The translations under genes were made by a program, and so were the position numbers. 64,000 bases of DNA from Tachypleus tridentatus (taxonomy: Eukaryota > Arthropoda > Merostomata > Xiphosura > Limulidae): contig NC_134834.1 in NCBI RefSeq assembly GCF_004210375.1, positions 161,281,290-161,345,289 of the forward strand. The letters are read 5' to 3'. Positions 47,966-59,089 of this stretch are shown piece after piece. Every line of letters begins with the position of its first letter. The stretch's first letter is position 1. The notes under the pieces were generated by a model. That model had not been told where the DNA came from. It ran no database searches and was given only the letters and a program-made list of their open reading frames with translations.

Positions 47966-48427
47966 ATGAATTATTTGAATTATTCGACAATAATGATGCA
48001 AAGTGTAGTGCATTTAACGATAACATACCCATTTTGTTCTTCAACTACAGTTTAGTTTAACTAATGGTCGCTGATGTTACTCAAGTTCAGAGTAGATGCT
48101 AATAAAACAACTCTACAAAAGTTGCAGCATGTGAAACTCTAACTAGATGTCCACATGATAACAGCGCAGTCTCTCTGTGTGTGTCACCCCTTGTGAAACT
48201 GAACAAGTTTTACTTTGTTTAATTCACTGGCGCAGTTAAGGTGACACTGACAAAGTGAACGTTCTTAACAGGTAGACTTGAAAGAGAACTTGTAAAGAAC
48301 AAACCAAAAGTGTCCGGTTCTAGAAAGTGGAAAGATAATTTATGCTAGTGATGAATAAGATAATTTTGAAAAGTGGAATATTTAGGTCTGTAAGGTTATA
48401 TGTAGGATAAAGAAAGCTTTGCACATT
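47966..48427. other. No gene recognised
   Basis: Nothing identified. Confidence 0.4.
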
Positions 48428-48558
48428 GGGTACGTGTGTTTGTGTTTTTCTTGTAGCAAAGCCACATCAGGCTATCTGCTGAACCCACTGAGGGGAATCG
48501 AACCCCTGATTTTAGCGTTGTAAATCCATAGACTTACTGTTGTACTAGCGGGGGCGAA
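48428..48558 (-). repeat. Second tRNA-like repeat family, worn copy
   Basis: Contains 'gcaaagccacatcaggctat', 'ggggaatcgaacccctgatt' and 'gttgtactagcgggggc'. Confidence 0.75.
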
Positions 48559-48727
48559 AAGCATATGTACTATATTAAATTTGAAATTATTTTTCATAAT
48601 ATTCTTATTGAAGATTGTTGGAAAATTGTCAGTGTTCTACATTTTACTTGAAAATAAATTGTTTAAGACAAAAAATAAAAATGTTGTGCTTAATTTGTAA
48701 AAATAAAAATCACTACTTTAAGGTTTG

Positions 48728-48842
48728 CCCTCCAGTGGTCCAGCAGCATATCCGTGGACTTATAGTGCTAGAAACCGGACTTAGATACTCGTGACGGGCA
48801 GTTCAGTGTACTTTAGTTCTTAATAGCAAACAACAACTCGTA
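48728..48842 (+). repeat. Second tRNA-like repeat family, worn copy
   Basis: 'ccagtggtccagcagcatat', 'tagtgctagaaaccggactt' and 'gacgggcagttcagtgta' in head-to-tail order. Confidence 0.65.
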
Positions 48843-49462
48843 AATTTATCAGTGTTCTAGTTTTCTGTATAAAATATTCGAAATTTCGCCATATCGTAAC
48901 TAATCTAGTGAGTTGTGATGTGTATAGGAGTTTAGTAATGTCTGAGCGCCACTTTCGCACCTTAATTTGAAACCAAGTCCTGACACTTCAGAAACCAGAA
49001 ATATGTATACAAAAACAAGTTATTCAGTCTACATCCAAAAGTAAGTGTCTTTTACAACCAAATCCTCTGTGTAAGAAAACACTTTAACTGTTTGTGACCT
49101 TTTGAGTACAACTACTTGAACTTTCTTAGACCGTCACACATACACTCTGTTCCTCTCCCTCAGAAACTGGCATAAGGCACCATACGATCATCTGTCAAGG
49201 CGTTAAAATGGTTAAATTGTTCTTTTATCATATTTCGCATAATTGTCAAGATACACAAATATGGTTTTAAAAGATTTAACAAAAACATTTACAATTATAT
49301 TGTGTATTTAAAATGTACACATTTGTAAAAAGATTATTTTTAACGTTTTCCTCAGCCAATATTCTACTCTCTAATTATTCGTCATGGCAGGACAGACGGT
49401 GTGCAAAGCATTATAAAAGTAAAATTTGTTAATACTGTTGTTAACACTGAAATTGATTCATT
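48843..49462. other. No gene recognised
   Basis: Nothing identified. Confidence 0.4.
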
Positions 49463-49732
49463 TGTTTGTTTTGAATTTCGCGCAAAGCTACACGAGGGCT
49501 ATCTGTGCTAGCCGTCCCTAATTTAGCAGTGTAAGACTAGACGGAAGGCAGCTAGTCATCACCACCCACAGATAACTCTTGGACTACTTTTTTACCAACG
49601 AATAATGGGATTGGCTGTCACATTATAATTGACCCCACGGCTGAAAGGGCGAGCATGTTTGATGTGATAAGGGTTCGAATTTGACCCTCAGATTACGAGT
49701 CAAGTGTCCTAACAATATTACCATACTGGGCC
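49463..49732 (-). repeat. SINE, near full length
   Basis: Tail, body and most of a worn head (gggttcgaatttgaccctca, ccatactgggcc). Confidence 0.9.
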
Positions 49733-49839
49733 AAATCTGATTTTAAGAACTATATCATCCTTAAATGTGATTTTAAAATATATTTGGTCATTTGATCACA
49801 AAAAAACTATATTTTCAGGATTATATTATATTATGGGAA

Positions 49840-49996
49840 GGTAACACCACTCACAGCTACTACCAAGGAATAGTGGGATTAGGCGCACATTATAACGTCC
49901 GCACGACTGAAAGGGAGAACATGTTTGGTATGATGGGGGATTCGAACCCGCGAATTGCAAGTTAAGCGCCCTAACCACTCGTCCATGCCGAGGCCC
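49840..49996 (-). repeat. SINE 5' half
   Basis: Head and first part of the body in reverse (ggattcgaacccgcgaatt, cgtccatgccgaggccc). Confidence 0.85.
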
Positions 49997-50495
49997 ACTC
50001 AAGTTGGAGATGAGTAAAAGTATAAATATATATATTACCTAGTTGTAATACTGAGCATGCCCAGCTGGTACAGTCAGTAGAGTTACGTAATACTGTAGAC
50101 GTTCAGTCGGTACTTTATCCCGCAGATTTTAATGCATTCTTTAGAGCTTTTTAAACCTACATTAAAAATTTCCAATTTCACATATTTATCAAGATAATTT
50201 CGTCCACTCATAACGGACGGTTAATTAACTACTAGACAGACGAGTTTGAAACGTTCCAGCTATAGCGGAAGTTAACAGTAACTGTAAAAAGAAAATATGG
50301 ATTAGTTGTGAATATATGTATTTCTGTATGTGACTTGAACCTTCTGAGATAAACTGGCTCCTTGAAGTATCCAGTTCAAAATGCTATAGTTTGTAATAGA
50401 AAATTAAAGATTCGCCTCGACAGGTTTGGACTCTATGGCGTATATGTACTAGTTATATCACTGTGTTGAAATTCTTAAATATAATGTAAAATGAG

Positions 50496-50782
50496 TTTGT
50501 TTGTTTGTTTGTTTGTTTTTGAATTTCGCACAAAGCTACTCGAGGGCTATCTGTGCAAGCCGTCCCTAATTTAGCAGTGTAAGACTAGAGGGAAGGCAGC
50601 TAGTCATCACCACCCACCACCAACTCTTGGGCTACCCTTTTACCAACAAATAGTGGGATTGACCGTAACATTATAACGCCCCCACGGCTGAAAGGGCGAG
50701 CATGTTTGGCGCGACAGGGATGCGAACCCGCGACCCTCAGATTACGAGTCGCACGCCTTAACACGCTTGGCCATGCCGGGCC
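50496..50782 (-). repeat. Full-length SINE with target duplication
   Basis: Clean copy with a (GTTT)n tail. Flanks TGTAAAATGAG (50,485-50,495) and TGTAAAGTGAG (50,783-50,793) differ at one base. Confidence 0.95.
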
Positions 50783-50793
50783 TGTAAAGTGAG

Positions 50794-51829
50794 ATTCTGA
50801 TAAGAATATATATGTAATTGTTTGGAAATTTATTACGTCGGATCAGAGGTAACGACCCATGTCTTAGCCGTTACTAATAGTAACGCCACTAATTTTTCTC
50901 CTAGTTTCTATGGTGATTGAACGCCCTCTAACGGCTTCGTACTGTCCGAGTCACCACATCAATTTCCACAAAAACGAGTCATTCAGATTTCACAAAGTTA
51001 AGCGCAACATAAACATCTTTCGTGCGTAGAAGAAACTGAAAATATTGCCCTCGTGCGTGGAACTCACGTGACGTAATTAATAAGTCCAGCCTCTGTTTCC
51101 CATCCATGAAGATCGAACGCTTTGGAGATAGTGGCACATCTATCGTGCGATCTAATGGAAAAAAAAAGAAAAAAAAGACGTGCCTACTCTTGTAGAATTA
51201 ATATGTGGTAACGAGTGCGCTACATTTTAATTATCGTACGGAAATTGACGATTATTAATCTGTGACACTGACACGTTATGCAGTAATAATAAGTTGTATA
51301 GAACTGTTAAAATGTAGCTTATTGCAAATTGTAAACCTAAAACTGTACCTTTAACTGAGATGTATAACATTTAAGTAAAGTAACTGTCACGCCTCCACAG
51401 GCACATAAGAAATTAAGTGTCTCTATTGTTATTTTCAGTAATGATTTCAACAAAGAGAAATTTGTATCAACAAATGACAGACACGTCAAATGTCCCAGTA
51501 TATTTTTTGGGTTAATACAAACGATCGACCTACGAGGTATCACAGACTAATCACAAACCGAGATATTCAACAATCAACTGATGCATGAGAGTTCCCGTAT
51601 AAACGACACACTAGAACGAGTCACTCGTGTAATGTTTTCGATATTCTAATCAAACCGCTAAGAGGTGTGATGAAACAAACGTTGATTCGAAACCCGAATG
51701 AATTTAATTAAACCCTAGTTTCTGCTGCCACCTTAACGTGTATAATTAATAATTGGGTATTTCACAACTACAGCAGTGTTATTGAGGAAAAGGAATCAGA
51801 GAAAAGTTCTTACTCTGTAGAAAATTAAA
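50794..51829 (+). promoter_or_regulatory. Presumed 5' region of the signal-peptide exon
   Basis: Upstream sequence is less AT-rich and has more CpG than its surroundings (about 50,850-51,240). It contains CACGTG (51,065-51,070) overlapping a CRE-like TGACGTAA (51,069-51,076), and a TATA-like TATAATTAATAA near 51,740. No start site can be fixed. It is labelled regulatory only because it precedes a probable first coding exon. Confidence 0.25.
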
Positions 51830-51932
51830 ATGTGGGCTTTGAACGACTACGAAATTTCTGTCTCCATCTATAAACGTTATGTTCTGATATGGATCGTTGC
51901 GTGTATGTTGAACCAATCAGCTTACTGCCAAG
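51830..51932 (+). CDS. Signal-peptide exon, probably alkaline phosphatase exon 1
   Basis: The ATG at 51,830 (context aaaATGt) opens MWALNDYEISVSIYKRYVLI followed by WIVACMLNQSAYCQ. This is a polar N-terminus with a Lys-Arg, a hydrophobic core and small residues before a likely cleavage site. It ends in an ideal donor, CCAAG|GTAAGT, after 103 bases (phase 1). A signal peptide followed by a phase-1 intron fits a secreted or membrane-anchored protein. As I recall, the signal exon of vertebrate ALPL also ends in phase 1. The clear alkaline phosphatase exons lie 9.3 kb downstream on the same strand, so this is the likely first coding exon. It could belong to another gene, since no connecting exon was found. 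Confidence 0.55.
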
Positions 51933-51969
51933 GTAAGTACCATTTTCCAAGTTGCTTATTACGTTTCTA

Positions 51970-52209
51970 CAGGGTGTTCAGAAAGTCACTGTGCACTTAT
52001 ATAATTATTAACATACATATTTAAATATAGAATACAGAAGGTAAATATGAATGACAATTATAAACAATGTTGAAAGTGACCCCCGTTGGCATCAATACAG
52101 GTTTGAATCCTTCTTATTTTGTTTCTAAACACTGCTATCGGTTGCTGGTTTGAAATAGACTGAATAAAATATGATTACAAAACTGCACAGTGACTTTCTG
52201 AGCACCCTG
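51970..52209 (-). mobile_element. 240-bp mariner-type MITE keeping the transposase C-terminus
   Basis: Ends are 27-bp inverted repeats starting CAGGGTGTTCAGAAAGTCAC, with one mismatch, flanked by TA on both sides (51,968-51,969 and 52,210-52,211). On the minus strand the interior reads VFRNKIRRIQTCIDANGG, then HFQHCL-stop. This matches the CxDxxGxHFxH ending of mariner-like transposases as I know them. The rest of the transposase is deleted. It sits in the first intron of the presumed alkaline phosphatase gene. Confidence 0.92.
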
Positions 52210-52211
52210 TA

Positions 52212-53400
52212 CAAGTTCACGGCTGATCGGTCTAGTACCTAATACATCGACCTCAATACCTTCAATAATTTTACAATCACTGAACAAACTGAGAATTACA
52301 TACGTCACTGGCAACTGAAAAACTAACTCAGTATTTCTCTAACTCTCGTGTTCATAAAGTAACCTTTCTTCTTTTTCTCTCTATACACTTCGCAGAGTCT
52401 CTCGATCACTAATATTCACAAACATTCCAGGTATTCTACGACTATGTTTTAAACTTATTTGACCTTAATGTCATGCGCCCTCTATCTAACATCTAAATTA
52501 CAAAATTGAAAATATAGTTTACAACAGTATTAATTATTCATTATTTTCTATTTATTTCTATATATATGTATATATTATGATAATTACTTTAAAATATCAC
52601 TCTTGAATATAAATTTAGAATCAACCCAAATCTTTTAAGCAAGCTGATCTTTTTGAGGCATTAAGAGGATTACGGCCAGGGATGTCGATAACAGCGAAGA
52701 TTACCAGCCAATGAACATCGGTAGTCCCATTATTATCATTAAACGCCTTAAGCTATTACATGCTCCTAGACAGAGTGTTATAACAAACTGGCTTAGTACG
52801 TTTATTTACTAAACTAATCTTAAGTTGTGATCTACGCAGCAACTTTGTTTTGATCAGAAGATGTTGATATTTGGTCATTAATTATTCATAAGTAACCCTT
52901 AATGTATCTTCAAATAAACAACAACAGTTTAGCAAATAAGTAGAACTTAAAAGCATTATTCAAAATCTCAACTTATTCCAAAATTCATAACCGATCTAGA
53001 AACAAATAGAGAAAAAAATTAGATAGAAAAACAGACAGAGTGTAGCTGAGTTTATGTTGCTCCAACTCGTACACTGAATGCCAGTGCTGGGAACCGTCAG
53101 ATATTTCTGTCTTATGATTTACTGATGTCAAGTAGTTATGGTATTTATTATTTCTACATAACACATTGAGTTAGGATGGAAATAGCAGCATGTCATCTAG
53201 CGCGTGGAACAGGGAAGCAAGGTCGATATGTTAAACCACGTTCTACTATATATATATATATGTTAGTAACCACTTGCCCGAGTATTCCTCCGTTTCTCCT
53301 TCTCAGATTCACAAAATTTTTCTGGACTACGTTGGGCAAAAATGTTATTTTTAAGTTACATGAAACTGGATTGAAAAAATCTTTGCGTCACCTCTATGAT
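52212..53400. other. Intron sequence, no exon confirmed
   Basis: A strong pyrimidine tract and acceptor (cttctttttctctctatacacttcgcag) end at about 52,395, but the following sequence stops within a few codons in the phase expected after exon 1. A frame around 53,330-53,360 has a GKNVIF string that resembles alkaline phosphatase only by chance. A TA microsatellite lies near 53,250. Confidence 0.4.
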
Positions 53401-54690
53401 ATCAACTCCTAAAGTAATGTCACTTGCATGTTACCAATTTCTGGCGTTATGTCACTTCTGTGTTATCAACTCCTAATGTCACCTCTATGTTAGCCCGGAA
53501 TGGCCAGGTGGTTAAGGCACTCGACTCGTAATCTGAGGGTCACGGGTTCGAATCCGTGTCACACCAACTATGCTCGCCCTTTCAATGGTGGGAGAGCGTT
53601 ATAATGTTACGATCAATCCCACTATTCGTTGGTAAAAAGCGTATCCCAAGTATTGGCGGTGCGTGGTGATGACTAGCTGCCTTCCCTCTAGCTTTACACT
53701 GCTAAATTAGGGACGGCTAGAGCAGATAGCCCTCAAGTAGACTTGCGCGAAATTTAAAACAAACCAAACCACGTCTATGTTATCAACTCCTAACACTATG
53801 TCATCAACTCCAGAAATTATGTAATTTTTGTGTTATCAACTTCTGAATTTATTTCATCACTACATTACCAACACTAGAAACTATGCTATTTTTATGATAT
53901 CAACTATTAGTGTCAAATCTATGTTATCAACTCCTAACGTTATGTCACCACTATGTCATCAACTCCAGAAATTATGTAATTTTTGTGTTATCAACTTCTG
54001 AATTTATTTCATCACTACGTTACCAACACTAGAAACTATGCTATTTTTATGATATCAACTATTAGTGTCAACTCTATGTTATCAACTCCTGACGTTATGT
54101 TACCACTATGTATGTGATCAACTCCAGGAGCTATACCAATTCTATGTTACCAACTCTAGAAACCACGTCATTTCTATGTTACCAATTCCTAAGGTTACGT
54201 CACTTGTATTTTATCAACTACTGAAGTTAGTTCTCTTCTGTTATCTACTCCAGAAGTTATGCCAATTCTATATTATTAACACTATAAGCTATACCAATTC
54301 TATATTATTAACACTAGAAGCTATGCCAATTCTATATTATTAACACTAGAAGCTATGCCAATTCTATATTATTAACACTAGAAGCTATGCCACTTTTATA
54401 TTATCAACACTAAAAGCTATGTCAATTCTATATTATCAACACTAAAAGCTATGCCACTTCTAGTTATCAGAATTAGAAGCTATGCCACTTTTATACTGTC
54501 AAGACTAAAAGTTATGCCCATTCTATATAACCAACTCTTATGGTTACATCACCTTTATGTTATCAACTACTGAAGGTATTTCCATTTTATGTTAACAACT
54601 CCAAAAGGTATGCAACTTCTACATTATCAACACTAGAAGCTAAGCTAGTTCTACGTTATCAACTCCAGAAGCTATGTCATGTCTGTGAAC
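53401..54690. repeat. Irregular minisatellite array interrupted by a SINE
   Basis: Repeats of 'ctatgttatcaactcc' with 'agaarctatgycaattcta' variants. From about 54,245 to 54,440 the period is a regular 32 bases (TATATTATTAACACTAGAAG + ctatgccaattc). The SINE at 53,493-53,773 is inserted within the array. Confidence 0.9.
53493..53773 (+). repeat. SINE inserted in a minisatellite
   Basis: Head GCCCGGAATGGCCAGGTGGT, body and CAAACCAAACC tail. TCTATGTTA flanks it on both sides (53,484-53,492 and 53,774-53,782). The repeat array has the same word, so the duplication is suggestive only. Confidence 0.93.
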
Positions 54691-55738
54691 AACTCCAGAT
54701 TTCTTTGAAGCTGTAAAATACACTTCCTGTTTTCTGTTGTTTATACACCTGATACTATTTAAACATTTTGTACTCGAGGGTGTTAGTTTATATCAGAGTT
54801 GTGATTGGCACCTCCCGAAAAATCACCCTATGTTCATAAAACATCTATTATAATTAATGTTTTAAATAAACACGACCCAGATTTCAAAACTAACACCTTC
54901 AACAATAAAAAAATTCTCCCTACGCCCCTGTAATTAATTACCCTTTATAAAAAATGGGACATAGTTATACATATAATAACTGTGTACCAGTTTTATTCCA
55001 ATACATACAAACACGCACGAGAAACGCCCCCTCATATTTTTTAAACATTTGTTGGTGACTTCAGTTTAAAACTTTTTTAGATGAAGAATTACATAAGTGC
55101 TAGTGTTTTTCATAACTTATTCTCTATGTTATCGTATCAGAAGTGGAAATGTAGAGAAGACTTTAAGGTCTTGTGAAATTTGTTTATTATTATTATCACT
55201 ACATGGTAATAGGCTTGACCTCGGTTTAACTGCATGCTCCAGTGTGACTTCTAGCGAGGTCTGGGTCTGCTGGGTCTCGTGCTTCTTTGACCCCCACCCC
55301 AACAATGTAAACAGTGGTAAATTTCTATTACGATGTTATTGAAAGAAACTGTTAGTTGTTGTTTTTTTTAGTCGCACACGCCGTTGGAACTTGAGGGTTC
55401 CTCAAATTAAACAAACGCACGTGCTCGTCATCTGCATTAAATCATTCTCCAGTTAACAATGAACATGCGGTCATCTTTGGCTGTGACTGTAGGTCACAGA
55501 AAGAGGCGGAAAGTGACGTTCAGTGTGAAACCTTTTTTGAATTCATACTGAAGTACCACCCGATACCTCACCTCTTGTGATTTTCTTAAACAAAACCTTA
55601 CCGTGGTTATGAGGATACCCCTTCATATTATTTCACCCTGTTTGACTACCTAGCACCTAATTTCCTTTTTATGTAAAAGAAATGTTCCATATGTCTTGTG
55701 TAGACAGATAATTTGAATCAGGCCTATACGCTAGAAAA
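54691..55738. other. Intron sequence, no gene recognised
   Basis: Nothing identified apart from short open frames. Confidence 0.4.
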
Positions 55739-56165
55739 GATGTAACTATGGAAACAGACAGCAAAATCGTAACCGTGGAGATAAGTAGCAAAACTGTAAC
55801 TATGGAGACAAACAGCAAAATCGTAACTGTGGAGATAAGTAGCAAAACTGTAACTATGGAGATAAGTAACAAAACTGTAACTATGGAGACAAACAGCAAA
55901 ATCGTAAATATGGAGACAAACAGCAAAATCGTAACTGTGGAGATAAGTAGCAAAACTGTAACTATGGAGATAAGTAGCAAAACTGTAACTATGGAGACAA
56001 ACAGCAAAATCGTAACTATGGAGACAGACAGCAAAACTGTAACTATGGAGACAAACAGCAAAAAAATCGTAACTATGGAGACAAACAGCAAAAAAATCGT
56101 AACTATGGAGACAGACAGCAAAACTGTAACTATGGAGACAAACAGCAAAAACGTAACTATGGAAA
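55739..56165. repeat. 27-bp minisatellite, about 16 copies, left block
   Basis: Unit AACTATGGAGACAAACAGCA plus aaatcgt, alternating with a gagataagtagc variant. Being a multiple of three, it keeps frames open on both strands (164 and 159 codons); the peptides (METNSKTVT-type) look like repeat artefacts. Confidence 0.96.
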
Positions 56166-57655
56166 AAAACCCTCGAAGAAACCGTTACAGGTATTTAGTT
56201 TTTAGAGTCAAATGTCAAATGATTTTGAAATGGTTTTGTTAACTTTAACTGTGGTTGCTTGATCACTAAGGAAATTAGATGTCCATCTAAGTAGTGTGTT
56301 ATTCACTTTCATATTTTATAAGTGGTGTCTAACAACATTGTGCCAGTCACAGTCAAATACTTTCTTTACGTCTAGGAATACAGCTCAAGCAGCTTGGTTA
56401 CTGTTAAATTCATTGTGAAGAGATTCAGTTAGTCTGGTTCGATGGTCTACAGTTTCTATGCTTTTGCAGGACGATAGTTGGATGTTTGGTATCAGGTTGT
56501 TGTTATCATAATAAACCAGTAGTTTTTGTGACACTATGCGTTCAAGTAACTTACCTAAACAGCTTCTTAGACTAATCGGTCTGAAGATTACGGATTGGAA
56601 TTATTTGCAGTAAATATAAAAATATTTGTGACGATAGATTTTCCCCAAGATTCCAGACTATAGCCTGATGAAAGTAGTAGATTCATAATGTTAGCTAAAT
56701 GTAGTTAATGAGTTGTTCAATCCGTTTTTTTGTTGTTTTAATATTATGTTACGAATACCACCATGGCTAGAAGTCGGATTTTTTAGTGACTTAATATTTG
56801 TTTCAGGTTAACCTGTAGGGACGTTTGTATTGAATAAGTAAGGGAAGACCTGTGATGTTTGTGATTCAATGGACGTGTGGAATATCGGGCTGAATAGTTT
56901 GGGTTGAAAGGTTATATGACTGTGAACTTTTTGTTTTGATTGTAGAGGAGATTCGATGTTTGAAAAATAATTTTGGAAGTATTCGGTTGGTAATTCCACC
57001 TTATCAGTGTCTGTTTTGGTGGTGATGTTGTTATATTTAATATGATGATATAATTGGTTGTTGTTTCTCTCAGATGTTAAAGATTTAAATTGATTCTAAA
57101 ATTATTGTGGTTAATTTTGAAAGTAACTTAGTTTGTTAACAACATTTTTAGCCAGTACTATTTTTCTCCCGTTAAATAGTGTGTGTATTCTGTTTGTTTG
57201 TGGTTTCATAATGTGCCTCGTGCTTTCCATGAAACTTCTTCTTGGGCGTTTTTTTTTAATTCAGTTAATTTTTTCTGGGTAAAGTTTCCAGTGTTGTAGT
57301 GTATTGCCACTTTGTTTTGTGGGGGTTGTCTTTTGTGTTGCTTGAGTAATGGCTTTCGTGACCTTTTCTACCCAAATATCTTGATGACCTTTAAATGATA
57401 CCTTAGTTATGAATTAGGTAAGTGTTTAAGGTGTCTAGTGAAGTGTTACAATTGTTTCAGTCGATTATTATGTAATTGTTGGGAGCTATAGGGATATATG
57501 GCTTGTCCGTTAATTTGTAGAGTGAAAGAGATAGGGAAATAGTCACTAGACACAGTGGAGTGTGTAGAAAAGTTCCGGTAGAAAGGTAGGATTGATTTGG
57601 GGATTATAACAAGGTTTAGAATGTCTTAAGAGTCGCTGGCTGCATGATAGTGTGT
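56166..57655 (-). pseudogene. Jockey-type retrotransposon remnant inside the 27-bp array
   Basis: The minus strand gives, with several frame changes, YFQNYFSNIESP, FRPISLRSCLGKLLERIVSQ, DHRTRLTESLHNEFNS and AVFLDVKKVFDCDWHNVV (Asp of the first RT catalytic motif). These are colinear with the Jockey ORF2 at 7,228-9,795 but well diverged. Endonuclease-end sequence may reach about 57,600. The FADD motif and 3' end are missing. The array unit resumes directly at its right edge. Confidence 0.8.
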
Positions 57656-57745
57656 TGGTGACAAACAGCAAAACCGTAATTATGGAAACAAATAGCAGAA
57701 CCGTAATTATCTAGACAGACAGCAAAATCGTAACTATGGACACAC
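57656..57745. repeat. 27-bp minisatellite, right block, about 3 copies
   Basis: Same unit as 55,739-56,165 (gacaaacagcaaaaccgtaa, then ttatggaaacaaatagcaga), separated from it by the Jockey remnant. Confidence 0.9.
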
Positions 57746-57934
57746 ATCCATTGCTTCAAAAACTACGCCATTGTTAAATATGTTGGACTGAACGTGGCTC
57801 ACTGATTATCATGCCCAGATTATATATCTGCTGATTCTTGGTTCGTGTCCCTTTTGCTTCAAAATTTGTGTTTAATGCCAGATTTCTGTGGCACAGTTGA
57901 ATGGGAATGATAGTATATTCACCCTGGATGTGAT
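57746..57934. other. Intron sequence; possible second-family tRNA-like repeat
   Basis: 57,775-57,885 loosely matches the second tRNA-like repeat (ttcttggttcgtgtccc). Confidence 0.35.
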
Positions 57935-58119
57935 GTTCACGTTATAACAGTAAAGATCCCACTATTCGGTCAAACAAGATTAATTCAAGAACTAACAGTG
58001 AATACTGACGACAAACTTCCTTCCTTCTGGCCTGTCGCAGTGAAATTAGAGACGATTATATGAAGATAAACCTTGTGTATCTTTGAACGAAATTCTGAAA
58101 CAAAAAAACAAAAAAAAAT
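57935..58119 (+). repeat. SINE 3' part, old copy
   Basis: Degenerate body from 'cgttataacagtaaagatcc' to an A-rich tail (aaacaaaaaaacaaaaaaaa). The tail ends where the mariner remnant begins. Confidence 0.8.
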
Positions 58120-58752
58120 GAGCAAGGTCAGGTGAGTAGGAGGGGGGGGAAAGAACAGTGATCGAGTGTTTGGCCAAAAACTCACGAGTTCTGAGGGCTG
58201 AATTTCGCAGCAACGCGGTGCATCTTCAATTTTTCGGTCAAAATCTCGTAACAAGATCCAACTGATATCTCACGCTCTTCAGCAAGCTCCCTGACAGTCA
58301 GACGTCGATTTGCCCGCACCAGGGTGTTGATTTTGTCGACGTGTGGGTCGTCAGTTGACGTGGAAGGACGTCCAGGACGCTCATCATCTTCAATGGACTG
58401 TCGACCATCCTTAAAACGTTCATGCCACTTGAAACATGCCGTACGATTCATAGCAACATCACCGTAAGCCGTGTTAAGCATAGCAAAAGTTTCAGTCGCA
58501 GATTTTCCAAGTTTAGCACAAAATTTCACAAGTCGTTGCTCCTTCAGGTCATTCATTCTGAAATCCGCCAAACGAAAAAATCGCACTTCACTTAAAACCG
58601 CGTAGCTAATACACAAATGAAGATATCTGAAATCGGGAAATGGCGTCGTAATCAGCTGATCTGTGCGAACCTAGCGACACCAAGCAGATTCACCTGGAAC
58701 CAACTGGAGCTGCGCAATTCAAACAGTCCGCGTATTTTTTGAACGGCCCTCG
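58120..58752 (-). pseudogene. Mariner element, internally deleted
   Basis: The 5' end is intact on this strand: a CGAGGGCCGTTCAAAAAATA terminal repeat at 58,752 next to TA. The open frame (to 58,182) encodes the helix-turn-helix region: MNDLKEQRLVKFCAKLGKSA, YGDVAMNRTACFKWHERF and GRPSTSTDDPHVDKI. It goes on to HRVAAKFSP, then jumps by deletion near 58,190 to the end region REFLAKHSITVL...YSPDLAH. The first two catalytic Asp residues are therefore gone; the third region is cut off at 58,120 against the SINE tail, and the 3' inverted repeat is missing. It encodes at most a DNA-binding fragment. Confidence 0.93.
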
Positions 58753-59089
58753 TATAGAGAACATCCTAATTGTACGTATATAACGCAAACGAATAAACAC
58801 ATTTGACATAACATATTAAATAATGCTTATCAATAACATGGTACTGTGATAGAATATAAAGGGAATAATATTAAACAGAATTATAAGTAAATAATCCAAG
58901 GCAATATTTGTTACACAAAATAATCAACGTTTCCTCAGCTTATTTACATCTAACTTATCGTTGTCTGTTACACAACATACGTAGCTGCAATAAAACTTTA
59001 ATATCATACTTTGTCACCATTAAACATTTCAATAAAAATAACTTTGTCGGGATGTTTATCAACTGCATCAACTTTTCTAACTTTGAACG
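58753..59089. other. Intron sequence, no gene recognised
   Basis: Nothing identified. Confidence 0.4.

Noticed and set aside
52395..52430. Small exon after a strong acceptor
   Set aside because: In the phase required by the signal-peptide exon it reaches TAA after five codons, and other phases match nothing.
52670..52720. GMSIT string as part of the next alkaline phosphatase exon
   Set aside because: The preceding residues do not match, a stop follows after a few codons, and no splice sites fit.
53330..53365. GKNVIF string as the missing alkaline phosphatase metal-site exon
   Set aside because: The next residues (KLHETG) do not give FLGDG, and no acceptor or donor with the right phase surrounds it.
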